NCBI RefSeq assembly: GCF_021290965.1
Contig: NZ_JAJOYT010000015.1
Location: 1 to 64,000, forward strand
Direction of reading: 5' to 3'
Length of the DNA: 64,000 nucleotides
Source: Rheinheimera faecalis
Lineage (GTDB): Bacteria > Pseudomonadota > Gammaproteobacteria > Enterobacterales > Alteromonadaceae
The translations under genes were made by a program, and so were the position numbers. The notes beneath the pieces were generated by a model, which was not told the origin of the DNA, searched no databases, and worked only from the letters and a program-made list of their open reading frames with translations. Shown in pieces: positions 23,931-33,059 of the stretch (the first letter of the stretch is position 1; each line of letters opens with the position of its first letter).

Positions 23931-24881
23931 CTCTTTGCTTAAACCTTCACTGGTCATAATGACCCTTTTTAAAGTGCCATCTTTGTTGTAATACAGCCGA
24001 TCGATGGCCACAGAACGGCGGAATTCACCACCATCAGGCTGAGCTGCTCCTGTGTGGTAAATAAAATAATCTTTGCCTTTAAATTCAATAATGGCCTGAT
24101 GGTTAGTCGGTGAGTTGCCTGCTACTTCGTTCAGGATGTCCTGATAAACCCAAGGGCCAGTGATCTTTTTACTGGTGGCATAAACAATTTTTTCCGGAAA
24201 ACCCGAAGCATACGACAGGTAATACAAATCGCCCTTTTTATGCACCCAAATGGCTTCGGTAAAATTGGGCAGATCCAAATTCTGAATAGGGCCATCCAGC
24301 TCTGTCATATTGGCTTTGAGTTTGGCGTAACGGGGTTTGGTATTGCCCCAAAACAAATAGGCCTGACCGTCGTCATCGATAAAGACGGACGGGTCTATAT
24401 CATCCCAGTCGATGTGGGTGTCGGTCGTCATATCGTTGGTAATAAGCGCAGTGCCGCGGGCATCTTTAAATGGCCCAAGCGGTGAGTCACCTACAGCAAC
24501 ACCAATAGCAAAACCATTGATACTGGCGTGACGCACTGTGACATACCAATAAAACTTGCCACCTTTTTCAATCACCTGAGAAGCCCAGGCATCGCCCTTA
24601 GCCCAGCTAAAGTCTTTGGCCTTGAGTTTAGCGCCATGGGCCTGCCAATTTTTCATGTCTTTGGATGAAAACACCAGCCAGTCATTCATCACAAAAAAAG
24701 TCTTATTGTCTTTGGCTTCATCATGGCCAGTGTACAAATAGACAGTATCGCCGACCACTAAAGCGGCCGGATCTGCAGTGCGTACATCAGTAAAAATTGG
24801 ATTAGCAGCCCACAAGCTGAAGCTCACCAGATTCAGTAATCCGGTCAGTAGAAAAATGGTAAAAATCTGAACGTTTTTCAT
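23928..24881 (-). CDS. Glycoside hydrolase family 43 (arabinofuranosidase/xylosidase type)
   Basis: This is an exported five-bladed beta-propeller hydrolase, 317 aa, with a signal peptide about 1-25 (ends SLWAA). The catalytic base is expected in the TADPAALVVGDTVYLYTGHDE stretch, the pKa-modulating aspartate in DIDPSVFIDDDGQAYLFWGN, and the acid glutamate in the LPNFTEAIWVHK stretch. These are GH43 landmarks in the usual order. It is probably periplasmic and releases arabinose or xylose from oligosaccharides. An operator lies 36-46 bases upstream, divergent from the sugar-acid dehydratase operon. Confidence 0.88.
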   Translation of the reverse strand: MKNVQIFTIFLLTGLLNLVSFSLWAANPIFTDVRTADPAALVVGDTVYLYTGHDEAKDNKTFFVMNDWLVFSSKDMKNWQAHGAKLKAKDFSWAKGDAWASQVIEKGGKFYWYVTVRHASINGFAIGVAVGDSPLGPFKDARGTALITNDMTTDTHIDWDDIDPSVFIDDDGQAYLFWGNTKPRYAKLKANMTELDGPIQNLDLPNFTEAIWVHKKGDLYYLSYASGFPEKIVYATSKKITGPWVYQDILNEVAGNSPTNHQAIIEFKGKDYFIYHTGAAQPDGGEFRRSVAIDRLYYNKDGTLKRVIMTSEGLSKE

Positions 24882-24916
24882 AATACCCCTGTCGTGATTT
24901 AATAATAATTATCTTA

Positions 24917-24927
24917 TAGTATTACTA
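24917..24927. promoter_or_regulatory. FadR-subfamily operator before the minus-strand GH43 gene
   Basis: On the minus strand TAGTAATACTA fits TNGTNNNACNA and is followed by TAAGATAATTATT, like the other sites. It is 36-46 bases before the GH43 start. Confidence 0.65.
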
Positions 24928-25068
24928 AATGAGCCGGATGTGCAAAAGTTGCACAAATCAGGAGCAGGAAAAAAATTCTAATTAAATCAATGCAGAATGA
25001 ATAAAGCTGCACAGCTTTGGTGAAAATTTTTTACGAACTGCTTGAATTTCGGCTTCAGCTTGATGTAT

Positions 25069-25079
25069 TAGTAATACAA
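25069..25079. promoter_or_regulatory. FadR-subfamily operator before the pentonate catabolic operon
   Basis: TAGTAATACAA fits TNGTNNNACNA and is followed by TATTATTAAATTA. It lies 34-44 bases upstream of the dehydratase start, suited to block the promoter of the long plus-strand operon. Confidence 0.7.
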
Positions 25080-25112
25080 TATTATTAAATTAGTTTGCTT
25101 CAGGATTCAACT

Positions 25113-26852
25113 ATGGCCCAAGACGAAAAGAAAAAAGTGCAGCTTCGTTCTGCCAGCTGGTTTGGTACTAACGACAAAAATGGTTTTATGTATCGCAGCT
25201 GGATGAAGAATCAGGGCATTCCTGATCATCACTTTCAGGGTAAGCCAGTGATTGGGGTCTGTAATACCTGGTCTGAACTGACGCCTTGTAATGCACATTT
25301 TCGTCAAATCGCTGAACGGGTTAAAAATGGTATCCGTGAAGCCGGTGGTATTCCGGTTGAGTTTCCGGTGTTCTCAAACGGTGAATCTAATTTACGTCCA
25401 ACTGCTATGTTAACGCGCAACTTAGCGGCTATGGATACTGAAGAAGCGATTCGCGGCAACCCTATCGATGGTGTGGTGCTGTTGGTGGGCTGTGATAAAA
25501 CTACTCCTGCTTTATTAATGGGCGCTGCCAGTTGTGACTTACCGACCATAGTGGTGACAGGTGGTCCTATGTTAAACGGCAAACACCACGGCAAGGACGT
25601 TGGCTCTGGCACGCTGGTCTGGCAGGCACATGAAGAATATAAGGCTGGCCGTATTACGCTGGAGCAGTTTATGGATATGGAGGCCAGCATGTCGCGTTCT
25701 GCCGGTACCTGTAACACCATGGGCACCGCGTCCACTATGGCCTGTATGGCGGAATCTTTAGGCACCAGCTTGCCTCACAATGCGGCTATTCCTGCTGTGG
25801 ATTCGCGCCGTTATGTGTTGGCGCATTTATCCGGTATGCGTATTGTTGATATGGTGCATGAAGATTTAAAACTGTCGAAAATTCTGACTAAAGATGCCTT
25901 TATTAATGCCATTCGCACCAACGCTGCCATTGGTGGTTCCACCAATGCTGTGATCCACTTAAAAGCCATAGCAGGTCGTATAGGTGTGGATTTATCTTTG
26001 GATGACTGGTCACATGGCAAAGGTGTGCCAACACTGGTGAACCTGCAACCGTCCGGTAAGTACCTGATGGAAGAGTTTTATTACTCGGGTGGTTTGCCAG
26101 CTGTGCTGCGCCGTTTAGGCGAAAATGGCATGTTAAATAACGATGCGTTAACGGCCAACGGCAAAAGCATCTGGGAAAACGTCAAAGATTCTGAGTGTTA
26201 TAACGACGATGTGATTCGTCCTATGGACAATCCATTGGTGGCCAGTGGCGGCATTTGCATTTTACGCGGCAACTTAGCGCCTCGTGGTGCAGTGCTCAAG
26301 CCTTCTGCGGCCAGCCCGCATTTACTCAAGCACCGTGGCAAGGCAGTCGTCTTTGAAAACTTCGATATGTACAAAGCCCGCATTAATGATCCGGAACTGG
26401 ATATTGATGAAAACAGCGTGATGGTGTTGAAAAACTGTGGGCCAAAAGGCTACCCAGGTATGGCCGAAGTCGGCAATATGGGATTACCTCCTAAGGTGCT
26501 GAAAAAAGGCATTAAAGATATGGTGCGTATTTCGGATGCCCGTATGAGCGGTACAGCTTTTGGTACTGTGGTGCTGCATGTTACGCCTGAGGCCATGGAA
26601 TTAGGGCCTTTAGCCGCAGTGCAGGAAGGCGATTATATTCAGTTGGATGCACACAATGGTGTATTGCATCTGGAAGTGTCTGACGAAGAAATCGCCGCAC
26701 GTTTAGAGAAATTAAAAGCCACTCAGGTGATTATGCGCACTGGTGGTTATATGGAAATTTATCGCGAACGGGTTTTACAGGCCGATGAAGGCTGCGACTT
26801 CGACTTTTTAGTTGGCTGTCGTGGTGCTGCGGTGCCGGCCCATTCGCATTAG
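25113..26852 (+). CDS. IlvD/Edd-family sugar-acid dehydratase (L-arabonate dehydratase type)
   Basis: This is a cytoplasmic Fe-S dehydratase, 579 aa, predicted to convert L-arabonate (or D-xylonate) to the 2-keto-3-deoxy acid. Cluster-binding cysteines are in LLVGCDKTTPALLMGAASC and SAGTCNTMGTASTMACMAE; the GGSTNAVIHL and SDARMSGTAFGTVVLHVTPEA motifs complete the family pattern. The N-terminal LRSASWFGTNDKNGFMYRSWMKNQG is typical of the pentonate rather than the amino-acid (IlvD) branch. The ATG at 25113 has AGGA seven bases upstream; an earlier in-frame TTG at 25095 is not needed. Confidence 0.88.
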   Translation: MAQDEKKKVQLRSASWFGTNDKNGFMYRSWMKNQGIPDHHFQGKPVIGVCNTWSELTPCNAHFRQIAERVKNGIREAGGIPVEFPVFSNGESNLRPTAMLTRNLAAMDTEEAIRGNPIDGVVLLVGCDKTTPALLMGAASCDLPTIVVTGGPMLNGKHHGKDVGSGTLVWQAHEEYKAGRITLEQFMDMEASMSRSAGTCNTMGTASTMACMAESLGTSLPHNAAIPAVDSRRYVLAHLSGMRIVDMVHEDLKLSKILTKDAFINAIRTNAAIGGSTNAVIHLKAIAGRIGVDLSLDDWSHGKGVPTLVNLQPSGKYLMEEFYYSGGLPAVLRRLGENGMLNNDALTANGKSIWENVKDSECYNDDVIRPMDNPLVASGGICILRGNLAPRGAVLKPSAASPHLLKHRGKAVVFENFDMYKARINDPELDIDENSVMVLKNCGPKGYPGMAEVGNMGLPPKVLKKGIKDMVRISDARMSGTAFGTVVLHVTPEAMELGPLAAVQEGDYIQLDAHNGVLHLEVSDEEIAARLEKLKATQVIMRTGGYMEIYRERVLQADEGCDFDFLVGCRGAAVPAHSH

Positions 26853-26923
26853 TTTAGGCATTTGGCCAAGCTTTTAGGGTGGGTGGTGCCAGCCCTAAAA
26901 GCTATTTTATACGAGGCAAAATA

Positions 26924-27694
26924 ATGAATTTAACCAATCACTACCCCAGCCTGAAAGGTAAGACAGTATTTATCAGTGGCGGTGGTTCAGGCATTGGTGC
27001 TTGTCTGGTGGAAGCTTTTATCGCCCAGGGAGCTAAAGTGGCTTTTGTTGATATTTTAGAAGCTGAATCTAAGGCCTTAGTGGCTGATTTAACTGCAAAA
27101 TATCCAGAGGCTCAACTGAAGTTTTATCGCTGTGATTTGCTGGATATTGATGATTTAAAGCAAGTGATAGAGCAGGTCAAACAACAGCTTGGCGCTATCA
27201 GCGTATTAATCAATAACGCTGCCAGCGATACCCGGCATAACTTCCTTGAAGTCACGCCGGAGTATTGGGATCAGCGGGTTAATATCAATTTACGCCATCA
27301 GTTTTTTGCCATTCAGGCGGTGTATCCGCATATGAAAGAGCTGGGTACTGGTTCCATTATCAATTTAGGTTCGATGAGCTGGTACGAAAGTCAGGGCGGT
27401 ATGCCTGGCTACACCAGCTCTAAAGCTGCAGTTTTGGGATTAACCCGTGGTTTAGCCCGTGATTTAGGGCCGGATAAAATCCGCGTTAATACCTTAACGC
27501 CGGGCTGGGTGATGACAGAACGTCAGTTGAAGTACTGGGTGAACGAAGAAACAGCACGGGATATTGAAAAAAATCAATGCGTCAAAGACAGCCTGATGCC
27601 GGAAGATGTAGCTGCTATGGCGCTGTTTTTAGCTTCCGACGACAGCAAATTGTGTACAGCACAAAACTTTATTGTGGACGGTGGCTGGATTTAA
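26924..27694 (+). CDS. Short-chain dehydrogenase/reductase, probable pentose 1-dehydrogenase
   Basis: This is an NAD(P)-dependent SDR, 256 aa. The cofactor loop is SGGGSGIGA at about 16-24, NNA is at about 94-96, and the catalytic Ser/Tyr/Lys triad is in GSMSW and YTSSK. In this operon the likely reaction is oxidation of L-arabinose (or D-xylose) to its lactone, the step before the SMP-30 lactonase encoded at 35127. The ATG at 26924 has GAGG upstream. A GTG further left gives a 15-residue extension without SDR character. Confidence 0.8.
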   Translation: MNLTNHYPSLKGKTVFISGGGSGIGACLVEAFIAQGAKVAFVDILEAESKALVADLTAKYPEAQLKFYRCDLLDIDDLKQVIEQVKQQLGAISVLINNAASDTRHNFLEVTPEYWDQRVNINLRHQFFAIQAVYPHMKELGTGSIINLGSMSWYESQGGMPGYTSSKAAVLGLTRGLARDLGPDKIRVNTLTPGWVMTERQLKYWVNEETARDIEKNQCVKDSLMPEDVAAMALFLASDDSKLCTAQNFIVDGGWI

Positions 27695-27766
27695 CTGCAT
27701 GCGCAGTGATCCAGCCGCTTTTTTACCACCACTTTTTATTACTTGAGAGTAAACAAGGGTTTAGCA

Positions 27767-29365
27767 ATGATGATTACAGGCCAACAACTGATTAACGGGC
27801 AATGGGTGCAAGGCGAAGCGGGTCAGTACCAGGCGGTCAACCCAGCTGCTGCTGCTTTTATTGAACCTGTGATGAGTTATGCCAGCAAAGCTCAGGTGCA
27901 TCAGGCGGTGGCTGCGGCTGCAGCAGCTGCACCGGTTTTTGCTGCTACTTCACTTCAACAGCGTGCTGAATTTTTAGAATTATGCGCCGATGAAATTATG
28001 GCTTTAGGTGATGAGTTGCCAGAACGTGTCGCGCTGGAAACAGGTTATCCAAAAGCCCGTGGTGAAGGCGAACGTGCCCGTACCGTCAATCAGCTGCGGT
28101 TATTTGCATCTTCTATCCGCTCTGGTGAATATCTGAATATCCGTATTGATACCGCTTTGCCTGATCGCCAGCCTTTGCCTCGTCCTGATATACGTTACAC
28201 CAATCAGCCAATAGGTCCTGTGGTGGTGTTTGGTGCCAGTAACTTCCCGCTGGCCTTTTCTGTGGCTGGTGGTGATACAGCAGCTGCTTTAGCAGCGGGT
28301 TGCCCTGTCATAGTCAAAGGTCATAACTCACACCCCGGAACCTGTGAGCTGGTAGCTCGTGCGCTGCACAAAGCGGTGCAAAAAGCCGGTTTACCTGCTG
28401 GCGTGTTTTCTTTGATTATGGGCGCGGGTCGTGAAGTAGGGTCTGAACTGGTGGTTGCGCCAGAAGTAAAAGCTGTAGGTTTTACCGGCTCTTTAGCTGG
28501 GGGCATGGCACTGTTTCAACTGGCGAATAACAGGCCAGAACCTATTCCTGTATTTGCCGAAATGGGCAGCGTGAACCCTGTAGTGTTATTACCAGAAGCG
28601 CTTGAACAAAATGCTGAAGCTATAGCTGCAGGTTTTGTGGGTTCTTTAACTTTGGGTGTGGGTCAGTTCTGCGTCAATCCTGGTGTGGCAGTGGCTATTC
28701 AAAGCCCGGCTTTAGACAGATTCTGCGCTGCAGCTTCCGCTGCTTTAGCCAAAGTACCAGCTGGTGTCATGCTGAACGAAGGCATAGCTGCGGCTTATCA
28801 AAAAGGCACGGCGCATTTGTCTGCTCAGTCCGGTGTTGAATTGGTCGGCAGCGGTGAAGCTGTGGGCGACAAAGCAGGCTTCTGCACTCAGGCCAAACTC
28901 TTTAAAGTCACAGCCGAAGCCTTTTTAGCGAACCCACATTTGCAGGAAGAAGTCTTTGGACATGTCTCTGTGTTGGTGAGTTGTGCCGATCAGGCACAAC
29001 TGCTGGCCGTAGTGCACACTTTAAAAGGTCAGTTGACTGGTACTTTACAGGCCACAGCTGCTGAGCTTTCCGCTCAGGCTGAATTGATTAGTGTATTGAG
29101 ACAAAAAGTAGGCCGTCTGGTGGTGAATAACTTCCCGACCGGTGTTGAAGTCTGTGATGCGATGATGCACGGCGGACCTTTCCCTGCCGCTACTGATGCC
29201 CGTTTTACTTCGGTAGGCACTGCTTCTATTGCCCGTTTTGTCCGTCCTATTTGTTTCCAGAATTACCCGGCAGAGTTATTACCACCAGAGCTGCAAAACG
29301 CCAATCCATGGGGCTTACCGCGTTTGGTGAATGGCGTAAAAACCAGCGCAGTGGTTGACGCTTAA
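27767..29365 (+). CDS. Aldehyde dehydrogenase, 2-oxoglutarate semialdehyde dehydrogenase type
   Basis: This is an NAD(P)-dependent aldehyde dehydrogenase, 532 aa, expected to oxidise 2-oxoglutarate semialdehyde to 2-oxoglutarate, the last step of the pathway. The conserved GASNFPLAFSVAGGDTAAALAAG, the FTGSLAGG cofactor loop, the general-base glutamate in PVFAEMGSVNP and the catalytic cysteine in GVGQFCVNPG are characteristic of the KGSADH/YagF-linked group rather than class 1 ALDHs. The start at 27767 is preceded by AAGGG. Confidence 0.87.
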   Translation: MMITGQQLINGQWVQGEAGQYQAVNPAAAAFIEPVMSYASKAQVHQAVAAAAAAAPVFAATSLQQRAEFLELCADEIMALGDELPERVALETGYPKARGEGERARTVNQLRLFASSIRSGEYLNIRIDTALPDRQPLPRPDIRYTNQPIGPVVVFGASNFPLAFSVAGGDTAAALAAGCPVIVKGHNSHPGTCELVARALHKAVQKAGLPAGVFSLIMGAGREVGSELVVAPEVKAVGFTGSLAGGMALFQLANNRPEPIPVFAEMGSVNPVVLLPEALEQNAEAIAAGFVGSLTLGVGQFCVNPGVAVAIQSPALDRFCAAASAALAKVPAGVMLNEGIAAAYQKGTAHLSAQSGVELVGSGEAVGDKAGFCTQAKLFKVTAEAFLANPHLQEEVFGHVSVLVSCADQAQLLAVVHTLKGQLTGTLQATAAELSAQAELISVLRQKVGRLVVNNFPTGVEVCDAMMHGGPFPAATDARFTSVGTASIARFVRPICFQNYPAELLPPELQNANPWGLPRLVNGVKTSAVVDA

Positions 29366-29366
29366 T

Positions 29367-30413
29367 ATGGGCTTTGTTGTCACTACCGACACTTTGCAGG
29401 TGGCTGCGTTAAAGCGGTCCTTGCAGCTGATTAAGCTGACTAATCCGGCCGGATTAACAGTGACCTTAAGTAATTTGGGCGCGGGTTTATGGTCGGTATT
29501 GATGCCAGATCCTGACTCCGCCGAAAAAACAGAACTTTTGCAAAATTACCAGGACCCAAGTCACTTTGCCCGCAATCCTTATTATTTCGCCGTGACTATA
29601 GGCCGGGTGGCAAACCGCATTGGTGCTGCCGCTTATATGCACAAAGGTCAGGTGCTGTCTTTGCTTGCCAATGAAGGGCCTAATCAATTGCATGGTGGCC
29701 CTGATGGTTTAGGCAGTCGCTTCTGGAGTTTTGATATAGACCAGCAAAAAGACAGAGTCAGCGTCACTTTTCGGATCACCAGCTTAGAGGGCGATCAAGG
29801 TTTTCCGGGGCAGTTGGATGTGCAGTTGCGTTACACCTTATTGGCGCATCATGAATTGGTGCTGGAATACAGCGCTGTGTCAGATAAAGACACTCCTGTC
29901 AGTCTGACCAATCATGCCTATTGGGCTATTGGCGGCGTCGGTCAAAACACTGTACTTGAACAGCAATTGCAGCTCGAGGCCGATTTTATTTTGGCTTTGG
30001 ATAAACAACTGGTACCCACAGGCGAGTTAGTGCCGGCAACAGGCGCTTTTGATTTTAAAGCAGGCAAGCTTATAGGTCAGGATATTGGCCAGCTTGAAAA
30101 CGGCTACGACCATTATTTTGTATTAAATAAAGAGCGTGATCAGAACAGAGCTGCGGCTTTAGTGCGGGATCCTGTTTCAGGCCGAACTTTGCAGCTCTTT
30201 ACTGACCAACCTGGTATCCAGTTTTATAGCGGCAATTTTCTCGATGGCAGCATAGTGGGTAACCAAGGCACGCCAATAGAGAAATACGCCGCTTTATGTC
30301 TGGAGCCTCATGGTTATCCAAATGCGGTCAATAAAGCAAATTTTCCAACGGCTTTGCTTAAAGCTGGACAGTTGTATCGGCAGTGCAGCCGTTTTGTATT
30401 GGGGTATAGCTAA
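29367..30413 (+). CDS. galM: Aldose 1-epimerase (mutarotase)
   Basis: This enzyme interconverts alpha and beta anomers of the imported sugar, 348 aa. Substrate-binding residues appear in NRIGAAAY, NQLHGGPDGLGSRFW, the catalytic histidine in LTNHAYWAIGG and the glutamate in CLEPHGYPNAVN. The start is the ATG at 29367, one base after the aldehyde dehydrogenase stop. It supplies the anomer that the SDR oxidises. A 14-bp tandem duplication covers its stop codon (30401-30428). Confidence 0.88.
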   Translation: MGFVVTTDTLQVAALKRSLQLIKLTNPAGLTVTLSNLGAGLWSVLMPDPDSAEKTELLQNYQDPSHFARNPYYFAVTIGRVANRIGAAAYMHKGQVLSLLANEGPNQLHGGPDGLGSRFWSFDIDQQKDRVSVTFRITSLEGDQGFPGQLDVQLRYTLLAHHELVLEYSAVSDKDTPVSLTNHAYWAIGGVGQNTVLEQQLQLEADFILALDKQLVPTGELVPATGAFDFKAGKLIGQDIGQLENGYDHYFVLNKERDQNRAAALVRDPVSGRTLQLFTDQPGIQFYSGNFLDGSIVGNQGTPIEKYAALCLEPHGYPNAVNKANFPTALLKAGQLYRQCSRFVLGYS

Positions 30414-30428
30414 CGGGGTATAGCTAAC
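30401..30428 (+). repeat. 14-bp perfect direct duplication at the galM stop codon
   Basis: GGGGTATAGCTAAC occurs twice without a gap, at 30401-30414 and 30415-30428. The first copy includes the stop codon TAA of the epimerase gene. It is a small recent-looking tandem duplication. Confidence 0.9.
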
Positions 30429-30528
30429 GTTTTATAACAACAGTTTTATCAAAACAGAGTTCAATCACAGCAGGCCTGCCATTTAAAAATATTACATGGG
30501 TCTGTCAGTAGACAAGGGGAGTCGACGT

Positions 30529-31476
30529 ATGAAGATCAAATCCATAGTTGCAGGTTTGGGCCTGTGTTTAGTTTGTCACAGCAGTTTTGCCACCACTGTA
30601 GGTTTTGCTCAGGTCGGGTCGGAAAGCGGCTGGCGTACCAGTTTTTCCGAGTCTGTTAAAGCTGAAGCAAAAAAACGCGGCATCGATCTGAAGTTTTCTG
30701 ATGCGCAGCAAAAACAGGAAAACCAAATCAAAGCGGTGCGCAGTTTTATTGCTCAGGGTGTGGACGCCATTATCATAGCTCCAGTGGTCGAAACCGGCTG
30801 GACCCCTGTGTTAAAAGAAGCCAAACGTGCCCGCATTCCCGTGGTCATCGTCGATCGTAATGTGCAAGTGCAGGACGAATCGTTATTTGTCACCCGTATC
30901 GCCTCCGACTTTGTTGAAGAAGGCCGCAAAGCGGCGACCTGGTTAATGAGCCAACCTGCGGCTCAAAAGCAGTGCAATATCATTGAGCTGCAAGGCACAG
31001 TCGGTGCTACTGCAGCCATAGACCGCGCTAAAGGTTTTAACGAAGTGTTGGCAAAACACCCACAAGCCAAAATTGTCCGCAGTCAAACCGCAGAATTTAC
31101 CCGTGCCAAAGGCAAAGAAGTGATGGAGTCTTTGCTCAAAGCAGAGCAGGGTGGCAAAGGCATTTGTGCACTCTGGGCTCATAACGATGAAATGGCCTTA
31201 GGCGCTATTCAGGCGATAAAAGAAGCTGGCTTAAAGCCAGGCAAAGATTTGCTGGTGGTGTCTGTGGATGCTGTACCTGATTACTTTAAAGCCATGGCGG
31301 ATGGTGACGCCAATGCCACAGTGGAGCTGAACCCGCATTTAGGTGGCCCGGCTTTTGATGTGATTGAAGCTTATCTGAAAGGTAAAAAAGACACAGAAAA
31401 GCTGATCCGTACCACAGGGGATTTATTCCTGCAGGATACGGCTGCAGCTGAATATGAAAAAAGACGCCTGAAGTAA
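30529..31476 (+). CDS. Sugar ABC transporter substrate-binding protein (YtfQ-like)
   Basis: This is a periplasmic binding protein, 315 aa, with a signal peptide about 1-22 (ends SSFA-TTVGFAQVG). The mature start VGFAQVGSESGWRTSFSESVKAEAKKRGIDLKFSDAQQKQENQIKAVRSFIAQGVDAIIIAPVVETGW is strongly like YtfQ, which binds galactofuranose and arabinofuranose. RBS GGGGAG lies seven bases before the ATG. With the following ATPase and two permeases it forms a complete importer, matching the arabinofuranosidases of this locus. Confidence 0.87.
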   Translation: MKIKSIVAGLGLCLVCHSSFATTVGFAQVGSESGWRTSFSESVKAEAKKRGIDLKFSDAQQKQENQIKAVRSFIAQGVDAIIIAPVVETGWTPVLKEAKRARIPVVIVDRNVQVQDESLFVTRIASDFVEEGRKAATWLMSQPAAQKQCNIIELQGTVGATAAIDRAKGFNEVLAKHPQAKIVRSQTAEFTRAKGKEVMESLLKAEQGGKGICALWAHNDEMALGAIQAIKEAGLKPGKDLLVVSVDAVPDYFKAMADGDANATVELNPHLGGPAFDVIEAYLKGKKDTEKLIRTTGDLFLQDTAAAEYEKRRLK

Positions 31477-31523
31477 TTAATTTTGTAACGCCAGCCTGCA
31501 TGGCTGGCTTTCAGGAGGTCCTG

Positions 31524-33059
31524 ATGTCTAATCAGATGAATACCGCAGCACAACCAGTGCTGCAACTGCGGCAGATAAACAAAAACTTCCCAGGTGTAAA
31601 AGCGTTGCAGCAAGCCCAGCTGAGTTTATATGCCGGTGAAGTGCATGCCTTATTGGGTGAAAATGGCGCCGGTAAATCCACTTTAGTCAAAGTGATGACA
31701 GGTGTGCTGCAAAAAGATGCAGGCGAGATGCTGCTGGATTCTACAGCTCAAAGTTTTGATTCACCCAAAGATGCGCAGAAAGCTGGTATCAGCACTGTGT
31801 ATCAGGAAGTGAATTTACTGCCGAATTTATCGGTAGCTCATAACCTGTTTTTAGGTTCAGAACCTAAGCGTTTTGGCCTGATAGATAAAAAAGCCATGGC
31901 AGCGCAGGCCAGGCAATTATTAAGCACGTTCGGCCTTGATATCAACGTGACTGCGCCTTTGTCTGAGTTCTCAGTCGCAGTGCAGCAGTTGGTGGCTATT
32001 GCCCGTGGTATAGCCCCTAAACGTGGTGCAGCTTGTACCAAAGTGCTGGTGCTGGATGAACCCACCGCCAGTTTAGATGCCGATGAAGTTCAGGTTTTAT
32101 TTCAGGTGCTGCGCCAGTTGAAACAACAAGGTGTGGCCATTGTTTTTATTACTCACTTTTTGGATCAGGTTTATCAAATCAGTGACCGGATTACGGTCAT
32201 GCGTAACGGTTGTTTTGTCGGTGAATACCAGACTGCCCATTTAAATAAAGCCGAATTGATTGCCGCTATGCTGGGTAAAGAGCTGTGTCAGCAGCGTCAT
32301 CAGGCACCTTGTCAGGCAGTGGAACACTCAGAATCTATTTTAACAGCGCGGCAGTTAAGCTCTGGCCAGTCTGTGCAACAGCTGGATCTGGATTTACCTG
32401 CGGGCCAGGCTGTGGGTTTAGCGGGTTTATTAGGTTCGGGTCGTACTGAAATTTGTCGTCTGCTATTTGGTTTGGATCAAGCCGATAGTGGCACCTTAAG
32501 TTTTGCAGGTTCGCCCATTAAACTGAGTAATCCGGCACAAGCCATAGCCCTTGGTATTGCGCTTTGTCCTGAAGATCGTAAATCCCAGGGCATGATTGCG
32601 CCTTTATCCATCCGTGAAAATATCAGCTTAGCGCTGCAGGCCAAACAAGGCTGGTGGCGGGTGATTTCGAAAAAGAAACAGCAGCAACTGGCTGATTTTT
32701 ATATTGAAAAACTGCAAATCGCCACGCCGGACGCCGACAAAGCTATAGGTCAGCTCAGTGGTGGCAATCAGCAAAAAGTGATTCTGGCACGCTGGCTGGC
32801 CGTGGAACCCCAGTTGTTGTTACTGGACGAACCTACCCGTGGCATCGACATTGGTGCTCATGCTGAAATATTGCAGCTGATCCGGCAGCTTTGTCAGCAG
32901 GGCATGTCTTTATTGGTCACCTCATCCGAGTTGGAAGAACTCACCGCCTTTTCCAGCAAAATTGTGGTCATGCGTGACCGGAAAAAAGTAGCAGAGCTAA
33001 GTGGTGAGGATCTGAACCCGGATCGCATTATGGCTGCTATTGCGGGAGCCAGCGTATGA
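31524..33059 (+). CDS. Sugar ABC transporter ATPase, two-domain (YtfR-like)
   Basis: This is a duplicated ATPase of the monosaccharide type, 511 aa. The first half has Walker A GENGAGKST, Walker B VLVLDEPTASLD; the second half has a degenerate GLLGSGRTEI loop and the signature LSGGNQQKV with LLLDEPTRGIDIG, exactly the arrangement of YtfR/RbsA/AraG. The RBS AGGAGG is five bases before the ATG at 31524. The stop overlaps the next permease gene (ATGA). Confidence 0.9.
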   Translation: MSNQMNTAAQPVLQLRQINKNFPGVKALQQAQLSLYAGEVHALLGENGAGKSTLVKVMTGVLQKDAGEMLLDSTAQSFDSPKDAQKAGISTVYQEVNLLPNLSVAHNLFLGSEPKRFGLIDKKAMAAQARQLLSTFGLDINVTAPLSEFSVAVQQLVAIARGIAPKRGAACTKVLVLDEPTASLDADEVQVLFQVLRQLKQQGVAIVFITHFLDQVYQISDRITVMRNGCFVGEYQTAHLNKAELIAAMLGKELCQQRHQAPCQAVEHSESILTARQLSSGQSVQQLDLDLPAGQAVGLAGLLGSGRTEICRLLFGLDQADSGTLSFAGSPIKLSNPAQAIALGIALCPEDRKSQGMIAPLSIRENISLALQAKQGWWRVISKKKQQQLADFYIEKLQIATPDADKAIGQLSGGNQQKVILARWLAVEPQLLLLDEPTRGIDIGAHAEILQLIRQLCQQGMSLLVTSSELEELTAFSSKIVVMRDRKKVAELSGEDLNPDRIMAAIAGASV

